Shown piece by piece: positions 48,263-54,828 of a stretch of DNA of 54,828 nt. Below the pieces are notes generated by a model. It was not told the DNA's origin. It ran no database searches and saw only the letters and a list, made by a program, of their open reading frames with translations. Source of the DNA: a virus. The translations under genes were made by a program, and so were the position numbers. Numbering within the stretch: the stretch's first letter is position 1; each line of letters starts with the position of its first letter. The stretch spans positions 1 through 54,828 of IMG/VR virus record IMGVR_UViG_3300022208_000004. The stretch is one strand, 5' to 3'.

Positions 48263-51200
48263 TTAGTCTTGAATCGTTACGTTAGAAACATTCAACTGTA
48301 TTGATTGGTTAAAACCAGTATCAAAGTCTGTCTGTATTCCTAAAGCAGTACCCTTAGATGAAACAACATCAATAGGTCTGATTTCTATGTGATCTATTTT
48401 ATTTGTTGTTAGACTATAATTATCAAATAATTCTTTCAATTTTTTAACAATAGTTTTATTTGCAGTATTGTCTATTAATCCCTTAATATCATCTTTAAAT
48501 ATGATATAACCATTATCATAATTTAGAGTGCCTAAAGAAACATCATGAAACATATCAAAACCATATACAGTAAAAGAACCATACTTTCCTGTTTTTAGTT
48601 TATAGTGCTGTATGAAACCATTACCTGAAATATCCAAAACTCCATTGATATTATAGATGGTTACTGTCCCACTATTGGCATCAACAGATTCAACTAAGAA
48701 TATACCATTGTTATTTGGACTGTCACTATTACTGATTTTTATTAAGTCATTTTTTCCGATTAGATTTATATCGTTTATATTTGACTCCCCCCTTATGGTA
48801 TTATCAATAATGAAATTTGTTTTTCTACCCGTTACTATCTTAACAGTAGTAGCCTTTGGTTTAACATATCCAGACCCTGAAAAATTATCTATTCTTGCTC
48901 TTATATAGTAGAGTGGACCTACTCCGTCTATTGTAGTAGTAGTCCATCCACTAGGAACCTGCCATTCCACCGTGTTTACACCAGATTTATCAAAGGAATA
49001 TGTTCCTAGTGTATTGTTGATTATGTTTGATAGTGCAACCCATGAACCATTCCAATATTCCCAAACAAGGTTAAAGGTTCCACCAGGAGTTAAAAAGAAA
49101 GGTGTAGATATGTCAAATTCTACTCCCGCAAAAATTGCGCTGTGACCTATGATAATACTATCATCTACTACTGGCGTATCTGTTAATAAGAGAACATCGT
49201 CTATTGTAGTGTTGTTTGCTTCTGTAGTATAGTTTGTATAGGTAGTGGCATATCTTAAAACAGAACTGGAATTTACCACCTTTTTAACACCATCACTTGT
49301 ATCGGAAGAAGGTCCATCCAATAAATTCTGTATGGTTACATAAGCACCATCTGAATCAATAGAGAAATTTGTATTATAAGGTGGCGCTGATAAAACGGTT
49401 TGCAAGGCTACTGCAACGTTTACGTCAGTATCACCATCATTGATATGAATCTCAATAGCGGTTTTTCCTGCTATTGAAGGATTAACTCCCTTTGTAGATG
49501 AATTAAACCAAACATAATATTGAGTATTGTCACCCTCTGTATTCAAGAAAAAGTAGGAATTATTCAGAATGCCGTTCACGTTGGCAATACATTTAATAAC
49601 ACTAGTTTGCTTTGCATTAAGAGTGATTGTCTGGACATTGTTTTCATCAACGTCACTGAAGCTGGATAGATTGTAAACCAATTTTGCTACGTCTTGTTCT
49701 ATAGAAAAATTTTGTTGTAAAACCAGGTCATTTTTCATGTTGTATTTCTTCAGGGTTTCACTTACATAGTTGTTTAGAGAATAAACCCCGTTAAAATGTT
49801 GCATAGATAGTATAATACTGTCACCATCTGAATCTGTTACTTTTACAAAGTTTTCATCTATTGAATCTGCATTTGCAGTATTAATAACAACATCATTTCC
49901 ATCATCGTCTTTTAGTTGCTTTATAGTTTGAAAAGACCATTTAAAGGTGGCTGTGTCAAATTGAGCATCAAACAATTTTGTCTTGCCATAAAAACGCACG
50001 TCAGAAAAAACATTGTTGTTCAATAATAATGATATGATATAGTTTTCAACCTGATTATTAAATTCATCTATTTCCGTAATACTATCAATTTTTAATAATA
50101 AAGTTTCTCCATACTTGGCTATAACACCTATGCTTCTCAAATAAATATCATCAATATTAGTCAATGAAAAAACGAGTGGAGTATTTTGTATCAATTTAGC
50201 TACAGTACGCCCGTTTAATTGAACCTGCCATTCATTTGTATTACTCTGAACTAGATTTGGAATATATTCTATCTCATTCTGGTCCATGAATTTTGTTGTC
50301 TGGAAATCAAGAATATCCTTTGAGGGTCCTATCATTTGAAATTTAATGAAATCAAATTTAGAAATATCTATATTATAGATGTATCTATCCAAATTTGGAT
50401 GTGTTAATTTTCCATACATTGAAGACTTCTCTACAGGCAAAGTGTACTGGTCATATATGTTTGATGTTCGACCTAGTGTAGTAGTCTGTAAAGAGAATCC
50501 TGTTCTCTGTTCGGTCAATAGCCATATTCTTGAGGCTAGGGGCTGAATACCATAACCAGCACCACCCACATAACTTGTTACGGCTCTTATCCAATACTTG
50601 TTTGAGGCATTTACACTGTTTTTGACCCAATCCAATGGAATTGAATAGACTATATCGTGAATACCTACAATATCAAAGGCTCTTAATCCTGTTGTAGTGG
50701 AATCTATGACATTCTGCAAATCGGCCCAGGCTGAACCATTCCAGTATTGATATTTTATTTTAACATCTTTCTTGTTTGGTATGGATATATCAATAGAAAT
50801 TCCTGAAAAGATTTCATCGTTTCCAAAATAGATCAAATCGTCATTAGCGGCACTAGGAGAATTATAGATCAAAATAACATCATTAAAAATATCATTATTG
50901 GCGGACGTTGTTATGTTTGAAAACGTTGAACCATCATCGCCTATTCCAAAAATAACATTGGACAATATTTTTTGACCATGCCCATCACTAATTGAATTTA
51001 CCTCTCCTGTATTTTTATTCTCTATCAATAACACGTTTACTTTTCTATCAACGGTGAAAACGTCTCCGTTCAAATAATTCTTTAATGAAGATTCAATAGC
51101 AGTAGCAACGGCTTCAGAACTAGAATTTAAGGCTATATTGACTTGAATACCTATCGCATTAATAATGTTTGGATTTACGCCAGTTGAGTTTACATTGAAC

Positions 51201-52957
51201 CATACATAATAATGTGTTTCGTTCTGTAGCACGTCTGTAGCATAGATATTAAAATAGGTGTTGTTAAGGGAACCATTTGTATCAGAAATAGCCACGATAT
51301 TTGTTCTATTCTTTGCTCCAAAGTCTTTAGATTTGTTTTCAGAAACAATAATCTCGGAACGCTTTTTTATGAAAGCCTTTGTTTGAGGCAGATTGTTTTT
51401 GTCATATAGGATATTTCCATCAATATCCTTGACATAAATGATTGGCAGATAAATTCTATTTTCTCTGTTGTCATAAAAACTATCCTTGTTTATTGAGAAA
51501 TTGTATTTTGGTTCTATTCTCCCGCCCACCACACCAATAGCACTAATCATATCCGATGTTAATTTTGAATGTCTGTAACCTTTCCCCAATCCTCTCAAAT
51601 TAGATTCTATAAAAGAATTGATTTTATTAGTAGCGTTTGAAATAGCCTTTTGTTTTTCTGCGATAGTGAAAGATTGAGGAACCTCTATGAAAGGTTCTAA
51701 TTCTATGTAAGTATAGGAAGGCTTCAAGAATCTTTTCTTAGTGGATACTACTGTTCTGTCTTCCATGAATTTAATGATACTATTCTCATTTATCTCTGAT
51801 AGATAAAAAACATTATTACCATCGAAATTTGTTTCATCCAAGGAAGCTGGAACAGCAGAAATAAATGTTGCTCCATGAACACTAGAGTCATTTGGGAAAA
51901 TGATATTGCCCGTAGAGACATTGTGGTATTTCAAATCAGAAGAAAAATATTTGTCCAGTAAAGCGGCATAGCCTTGAACCCCTACAGCACCACCAGCAGA
52001 ACCATGAAATCTAGGTGCATTGAATTGTATTTCTTCCAGTGTTTCAAGATCACTTCCACCATATGAATTCTGAACATCTATGATATTGAAGTTAGAGAAA
52101 CTATATGTGAAAGTAGAATCGGCAACTGAAATAGTAACAACTGGCGGATTTAGAAAATTAATAGCAACCTGATTATTACCAGCAGCGCCCAATGTTTCTA
52201 GATACTCGACCTCTATTATCTCTGTTGTCTTAGGTATTTTACCCATTTTGCCATCACCAAAAATGATTTTAGGCATACCCTCATTGGTAATGCTTTCTTC
52301 AACAAAGTAAATTTCCTCATTTCTAGTGGATAGGAAAGTGTCTATTCTCTCCCACATTTTATTACTTTCTTTTCCTGTGTTTAAAGGACGCACATAAACG
52401 TTTAAGTTATTTTCCTCAACGTTTAAAGAATTTATCCTTATGCTTTGTAATTTCTTGCCAGAACCAAACACCTGAAAATTCTTATGAATACCTTCTGTTA
52501 GAATAAAGTCCGAACTCAACATAACATCGTTTTCATAGGTCAAACGAATGGGTAGCATGTTCTGGAAAACATAATTGTTTGGGCTTGAGACAAATTTTGT
52601 TTTTGCAGGTATAATGATCGTATCACCAGGAACAAATCTATGACCTTCAGAGGCTACATATTCCAATGTGCCCACAAATTTAGAAGATACTTTTCTGGAA
52701 GGTATGTAACCCATTCGTTTGGCTATGGAAACGGCACTATTTCTAATTTCTGTAGTATCTAGGAAAATGTTATTTGCGGTTAGTGTGCTATTGAACCCAT
52801 CCAACATTGAAGTATAGGCCATCGTATCAATAAAATATGAAAAGTTGCTTCCATTGAAATCAAATTCAGCCTTGTATTGACCGTTTTCTTTAAGCCAATT
52901 CACCACACCCTGTCTAATGTCTTCAAATCTTAATGCTGTAAGTGCAAACTGAACCAT
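48263..52957 (-). CDS. gp6: Baseplate wedge protein (gp6-like, Baseplate_J), enlarged
   Basis: 1564 residues against 660 in T4. Residues 1-500 are clear Baseplate_J/gp6: LRFEDIRQGVVNWLKENGQY, NFSYFIDTMAYTSMLDGFNS, NSAVSIAKRMGYIPSRKVSS, IIFGDGKMGKIP and NSYGGSDLETLEEIQFNAPR. The extra length carries two YYVWFN modules (about 550-655 and 1115-1215) and two WEYWNG modules (about 695-795 and 1235-1340). The C-terminus (LKELFDNYSLTTNKIDHIEI) looks like another wedge domain, so modules may be inserted within the gp6 scaffold. gp6 dimers link wedges and pass the contraction signal. Upstream is gp25, 1 base away. Confidence 0.88.
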   Translation of the reverse strand: MVQFALTALRFEDIRQGVVNWLKENGQYKAEFDFNGSNFSYFIDTMAYTSMLDGFNSTLTANNIFLDTTEIRNSAVSIAKRMGYIPSRKVSSKFVGTLEYVASEGHRFVPGDTIIIPAKTKFVSSPNNYVFQNMLPIRLTYENDVMLSSDFILTEGIHKNFQVFGSGKKLQSIRINSLNVEENNLNVYVRPLNTGKESNKMWERIDTFLSTRNEEIYFVEESITNEGMPKIIFGDGKMGKIPKTTEIIEVEYLETLGAAGNNQVAINFLNPPVVTISVADSTFTYSFSNFNIIDVQNSYGGSDLETLEEIQFNAPRFHGSAGGAVGVQGYAALLDKYFSSDLKYHNVSTGNIIFPNDSSVHGATFISAVPASLDETNFDGNNVFYLSEINENSIIKFMEDRTVVSTKKRFLKPSYTYIELEPFIEVPQSFTIAEKQKAISNATNKINSFIESNLRGLGKGYRHSKLTSDMISAIGVVGGRIEPKYNFSINKDSFYDNRENRIYLPIIYVKDIDGNILYDKNNLPQTKAFIKKRSEIIVSENKSKDFGAKNRTNIVAISDTNGSLNNTYFNIYATDVLQNETHYYVWFNVNSTGVNPNIINAIGIQVNIALNSSSEAVATAIESSLKNYLNGDVFTVDRKVNVLLIENKNTGEVNSISDGHGQKILSNVIFGIGDDGSTFSNITTSANNDIFNDVILIYNSPSAANDDLIYFGNDEIFSGISIDISIPNKKDVKIKYQYWNGSAWADLQNVIDSTTTGLRAFDIVGIHDIVYSIPLDWVKNSVNASNKYWIRAVTSYVGGAGYGIQPLASRIWLLTEQRTGFSLQTTTLGRTSNIYDQYTLPVEKSSMYGKLTHPNLDRYIYNIDISKFDFIKFQMIGPSKDILDFQTTKFMDQNEIEYIPNLVQSNTNEWQVQLNGRTVAKLIQNTPLVFSLTNIDDIYLRSIGVIAKYGETLLLKIDSITEIDEFNNQVENYIISLLLNNNVFSDVRFYGKTKLFDAQFDTATFKWSFQTIKQLKDDDGNDVVINTANADSIDENFVKVTDSDGDSIILSMQHFNGVYSLNNYVSETLKKYNMKNDLVLQQNFSIEQDVAKLVYNLSSFSDVDENNVQTITLNAKQTSVIKCIANVNGILNNSYFFLNTEGDNTQYYVWFNSSTKGVNPSIAGKTAIEIHINDGDTDVNVAVALQTVLSAPPYNTNFSIDSDGAYVTIQNLLDGPSSDTSDGVKKVVNSSSVLRYATTYTNYTTEANNTTIDDVLLLTDTPVVDDSIIIGHSAIFAGVEFDISTPFFLTPGGTFNLVWEYWNGSWVALSNIINNTLGTYSFDKSGVNTVEWQVPSGWTTTTIDGVGPLYYIRARIDNFSGSGYVKPKATTVKIVTGRKTNFIIDNTIRGESNINDINLIGKNDLIKISNSDSPNNNGIFLVESVDANSGTVTIYNINGVLDISGNGFIQHYKLKTGKYGSFTVYGFDMFHDVSLGTLNYDNGYIIFKDDIKGLIDNTANKTIVKKLKELFDNYSLTTNKIDHIEIRPIDVVSSKGTALGIQTDFDTGFNQSIQLNVSNVTIQD
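48885..49180 (-). repeat. WEYWNG module in gp6, distal copy
   Basis: SIIIGHSAIFAGVEFDIS, FNLVWEYWNGSWVALSNI, SGVNTVEWQVPSGWTTTTID, LYYIRARI. Shares order with the copies in the gp7-position protein; boundaries approximate. Confidence 0.72.
49310..49615 (-). repeat. YYVWYN module, copy 4 (gp6)
   Basis: CIANVNGILNNSYFFLNTEG, TQYYVWFNSSTKGVNPSIAG, VAVALQTVLSAPPY, YVTIQNLLDGPSSDTSDG. Inserted in the distal half of gp6; boundaries approximate. Confidence 0.75.
50560..50850 (-). repeat. WEYWNG module in gp6, proximal copy
   Basis: DDLIYFGNDEIFSGISIDIS, KYQYWNGSAWADLQNVID, VYSIPLDWVKNSVN, KYWIRAVTSY. More divergent than the distal copy; boundaries approximate. Confidence 0.68.
50993..51310 (-). 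repeat. YYVWYN module, copy 5 (gp6)
   Basis: AISDTNGSLNNTYFNIYATD, THYYVWFNVNSTGVNPNIIN, AVATAIESSLKNYL, VLLIENKNTGEVNSISDGHG. Inserted after the gp6 core; boundaries approximate. Confidence 0.75.
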
Positions 52958-52958
52958 T

Positions 52959-53348
52959 TTACCTCAATTGTTTTAATAGTTGTTTCAATTGTAATACTCT
53001 TTCTGACTGCAAAACAGAAAAATCAATGTTTATCTCAAAAGTATTCGTTTCATCCAATGGAATCACTTCTACTATGACATTCTTAGCCTTTGGTATATTC
53101 ACTGATATTGCTCTTTCAACCTCATTCAAGATTCCTCTTGCAGTTATATTGTCAACTGGTTGAAAAACAAATTGTTTTAATGCGGTTCCAAAATTTTTCT
53201 GGCGGAAGCCTCTGGAATTCTTTTCTGTTAATAGACAAGTAGCTATTGATTTCTTAATAGCTTCCTCATTTCTATTTACTTCAATATCATTGGTTATTGT
53301 TTTAACACCATCTATATCAAAATCAATATAATTAATTTTTTCTGCCAT
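52959..53348 (-). CDS. gp25: Baseplate wedge protein gp25
   Basis: 129 residues (T4 gp25 is 132). Signature: IKKSIATCLLTEKNSRGFRQ, then FGTALKQFVFQPVDNITARG (T4: G.R...FGC.L...LFE-type pattern), and EVERAISVNIPKAKNVIVEV. The EPR-like loop is replaced by FQP here. gp25 forms the conserved core of the inner baseplate that primes sheath assembly. It directly precedes gp6. The N-terminus IDFDIDGVKTITNDIEVNRN is typical of the family. Confidence 0.9.
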   Translation of the reverse strand: MAEKINYIDFDIDGVKTITNDIEVNRNEEAIKKSIATCLLTEKNSRGFRQKNFGTALKQFVFQPVDNITARGILNEVERAISVNIPKAKNVIVEVIPLDETNTFEINIDFSVLQSERVLQLKQLLKQLR

Positions 53349-53621
53349 TTATCTCTTGAGTAATAAATTCATCTTTACTTTTTCTAGGATGTATACAGCA
53401 TCCTCAACAGTAAGATTAAAGGTTCCATATTCATATGGATTATCACCACCAGAATAATTGAAAATCAACAGAGCCTTCTCAATATTTATATCTTCATTTT
53501 TACTAGCCATTTCTATCTCGGCTATAATTTCTTTCAGGTATTCAATCAGAGCCTTTGATTTATCTACCTTGTCTTCCTTTACTTTAAAATTTCCGTGTAT
53601 TACGTTAAAATTCTTTTCCAT
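53349..53621 (-). CDS. Small protein, unknown
   Basis: 90 residues: MEKNFNVIHGNFKVKEDKVD, then SKALIEYLKEIIAEIEMASK, EKALLIFNYSGGDNPYEYGT and FNLTVEDAVYILEKVKMNLL. One helix, then strands with a Gly-Gly-Asp turn, then a final helix. No family recognised. It overlaps the end of the upstream gene by 17 bases and is directly followed by gp25. Could be a small assembly factor for the baseplate genes, by position only. Confidence 0.6.
   Translation of the reverse strand: MEKNFNVIHGNFKVKEDKVDKSKALIEYLKEIIAEIEMASKNEDINIEKALLIFNYSGGDNPYEYGTFNLTVEDAVYILEKVKMNLLLKR
53483..53490 (-). promoter_or_regulatory. TATAAATA box upstream of gp25
   Basis: Exact late-box match on the minus strand inside the 90-residue gene, 135 bases before the gp25 ATG. 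The distance makes it a weak candidate for the gp25-gp6 transcript. Confidence 0.3.
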
Positions 53622-53940
53622 TTAACTCCATCCATAAATCATACATATTTGTTTCAGACGTAACAGTAACCTGGAAATAGGCAATATTCTTTAATAGTTT
53701 TACATATTTAGCAGTAAATGAATAGGGTCTAACTGACTTCTTTTTACCTACATCAAGTATGATATTTTTAGCCTTATCAATAGCAGCCGCCTTGTCCCTC
53801 TTGGCATACACCTTTACTAAGCTTTGGTCAGCGGCAATTTCGTTATAGTCATTTTCTATTTTAACAGTGAACACCAAAGACTGAATAATATTTTCATTAA
53901 GCTTCTGTTCATTTTCCAATATTCTTTTGAAGTTATTCAT
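53605..53940 (-). CDS. Leader-bearing small protein, unknown
   Basis: 111 residues. MNNFKRILENEQKLNE has ILEN/KLNE, with LNE at residues 14-16, so it may be a leader of the packaged type. The body reads SLVFTVKIENDYNEIAADQS, VYAKRDKAAAIDKAKNIILD, VRPYSFTAKYVKLLKNIAYF and MYDLWMELNGKEF, a strand-helix-strand pattern. It starts a new transcription unit: terminator at 53983-54013 and CATAAATA box at 53959-53966 lie just upstream. Confidence 0.6.
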   Translation of the reverse strand: MNNFKRILENEQKLNENIIQSLVFTVKIENDYNEIAADQSLVKVYAKRDKAAAIDKAKNIILDVGKKKSVRPYSFTAKYVKLLKNIAYFQVTVTSETNMYDLWMELNGKEF

Positions 53941-53958
53941 AATCCTCTCTTTTCCTTT

Positions 53959-53966
53959 TATTTATG
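53959..53966 (-). promoter_or_regulatory. T4-type late promoter box (CATAAATA)
   Basis: CATAAATA on the minus strand directly downstream of a terminator and 19 bases before an ATG. The terminator-promoter-gene layout makes this one of the best promoter calls in the window. Confidence 0.65.
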
Positions 53967-53975
53967 TTTTACCAC

Positions 53976-54013
53976 CAAACAAAAAAAGGAATGATTGTTA
54001 GTCATTCCTTTTT
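53976..54013 (-). terminator. Rho-independent terminator
   Basis: Perfect inverted repeat AAAAAGGAATGA / TCATTCCTTTTT with a 7-base loop, T-rich on both strands. It ends the transcript of the 187-residue gene; the symmetry would also stop plus-strand transcription. Confidence 0.88.
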
Positions 54014-54033
54014 CCAAATCTATTTATTGTTCC

Positions 54034-54597
54034 CTATTCTTCCAATCGTTTTTTTCCTAGCCTTGAAAACCAATTATCACCCTCTGCCATAGCAAAGGTA
54101 AAATCTTTTCTTTTCCAGCTAGAAAATATAGAGCCGATTTTCTTAGGGGTCCATGCACCTACATTTACAGTAGCATTTTTCTTCAACCAATTTGTATCTC
54201 TGGTTCCTATCAAGAATCCTTGTTTACCATCGGTATAGAATACAGAATCTTGCTCCCATTTTTCACCAGCCTTTTTGAGAAAGCTTTTTAGTGTTGATTC
54301 CTTTCCCTGTTCTCCAATCACAAGGAATGAGTCTTCCGTAACTCTAACCTTTGAACCATCACTACTTTCTTCCTCATAGTTTCCCTTGACTTTGACGAAA
54401 CCAAAACCAGCATTTCTTATCGAAGCCTCAAGAATCTTGTTCCTGGATTTGTTTTCCGAAAGGGTATATTCAGCCCTAAACGCTGTTATAGCGCCAACAG
54501 GAACATGATTATCTAGGTGTGAATACAACCTAGATACGCTAAACTCATTAAGCTGTTCTTCTTTCAGGATGCTTTCAAACTGTGTTTTAAGGTCCAT
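54034..54597 (-). CDS. Leader-bearing DUF3293-like protein
   Basis: 187 residues from the ATG at 54597, chosen for GGAG 7 bases upstream; the open frame continues to 54633. N-terminus MDLKTQFESILKEEQLNEFS has ILKE/QLNE cut-site candidates. The body fits DUF3293: GAITAFRAEYTLSENKSRNK (family: FITAYNP.S..LS..EN), ILEASIRNAGFGFVKVKGNY and EDSFLVIGEQGKESTLKSFL, then a C-terminal DFTFAMAEGDNWFSRLGKKR. The biochemical role of DUF3293 is unknown to me. An AATAAATA box lies at 54618-54625, a terminator follows. Probable packaged protein. Confidence 0.7.
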   Translation of the reverse strand: MDLKTQFESILKEEQLNEFSVSRLYSHLDNHVPVGAITAFRAEYTLSENKSRNKILEASIRNAGFGFVKVKGNYEEESSDGSKVRVTEDSFLVIGEQGKESTLKSFLKKAGEKWEQDSVFYTDGKQGFLIGTRDTNWLKKNATVNVGAWTPKKIGSIFSSWKRKDFTFAMAEGDNWFSRLGKKRLEE

Positions 54598-54617
54598 TAA
54601 ATTCTCCGTTTTCATTA

Positions 54618-54625
54618 TATTTATT
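54618..54625 (-). promoter_or_regulatory. Late-type box (AATAAATA)
   Basis: AATAAATA on the minus strand, 21 bases before the chosen ATG of the DUF3293-like gene and after the stop of the preceding gene. Relaxed late pattern in a true intergenic gap. Confidence 0.45.
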
Positions 54626-54665
54626 GAAAACAATACAATTATATGAATAGAAGTTCCATTAAAGC

Positions 54666-54828
54666 CTATGCATTATTTTTAATAAATTCATATAAATTAT
54701 TTCTCAACACCGTATCATTCCATCCCCATTTGATTGCATCTATCTTATATTCATTTGGTAAATTTTCACACCATATGACAATTCTTTCATCTGCCCAGCT
54801 TTCGCCTATTGATTCAAGAATTACATCA
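54666..54828 (-). CDS. Partial protein (3' end only)
   Basis: The last 53 codons of a gene entering from the right edge, ending with TAG. It reads ILESIGESWADERIVIWCEN, then LPNEYKIDAIKWGWNDTVLR and LYEFIKNNA. Charged alpha/beta sequence with several Trp; no family recognised. The 68 bases after it contain a late-type box and no gene. Confidence 0.55.
   Translation of the reverse strand, partial: DVILESIGESWADERIVIWCENLPNEYKIDAIKWGWNDTVLRNNLYEFIKNNA

Overview
The window is one strand-coherent block of a contractile-tailed (T4-superfamily) bacteriophage genome. Every credible gene lies on the minus strand, so transcription runs from high to low coordinates. The DNA is AT-rich and uses the standard bacterial code: TAA and TAG stops are both seen, and ATG starts follow GGAG/AGGA-type ribosome sites. 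Genes are packed tightly, many with TAATG stop-start overlaps. Recognisable T4 counterparts are gp25, gp6, tail-tube (gp19-fold) paralogues, gp26-like chaperone/hub protein, gp29-like tape measure, gp48/54-like tube cap, gp53, gp27, a gp5 split into OB-fold and spike genes, gp14, gp15, gp16, gp17, gp18 and gp19. No tRNA, rRNA or CRISPR was seen. The host cannot be deduced.

Layout in transcription order. (1) 54.8-53.3 kb: small accessory genes, a terminator and a late promoter. (2) 53.3-31.1 kb: the baseplate and tail-hub cluster (gp25, a giant gp6, large modular baseplate/appendage proteins, three tube-like proteins, the gp26-like protein with a -1 frameshift extension, tape measure, tube cap, gp53, gp27, OB-fold, spike). 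(3) 31.1-25.5 kb: large unassigned virion proteins, then neck protein gp14. (4) 25.5-11.9 kb: an accessory zone threaded between gp14, gp15, gp16 and gp17, mixing fibre-like structural proteins with about fifteen small proteins that share a short N-terminal leader. (5) 11.9-8.2 kb: terminase large subunit broken into two genes by a split intein with a homing-endonuclease gene between the halves. (6) 8.2-0 kb: sheath, tube, terminator, then fibre/appendage genes.

Two systems stand out. First, the terminase is a fractured gene. The N-gene ends just after the Walker-A Gly-Lys and continues into an intein N-part; the C-gene opens with an intein C-part ending in His-Asn and resumes at Ser. A Vsr-like (EDxHD) endonuclease gene sits between them with its own late-promoter-like box and strong ribosome site. 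Second, roughly sixteen unrelated proteins begin with variants of MKTFKQFLxE. This resembles the T4 capsid-targeting sequence (MKTYQEFIAE in internal proteins), which is cut by the prohead protease after (L/I)xE. The cargo behind these leaders includes a J-domain protein, an HExxH metalloprotease, up to three ADP-ribosyltransferase-like proteins and a DUF3293-like protein. The inferred picture is an arsenal packed in the head and delivered with the DNA. The DNA encoding some leaders is identical between genes with unrelated bodies, suggesting cassette-like exchange.

Function assignments rest on reading motifs, gene order and remembered family features. No database search was run.
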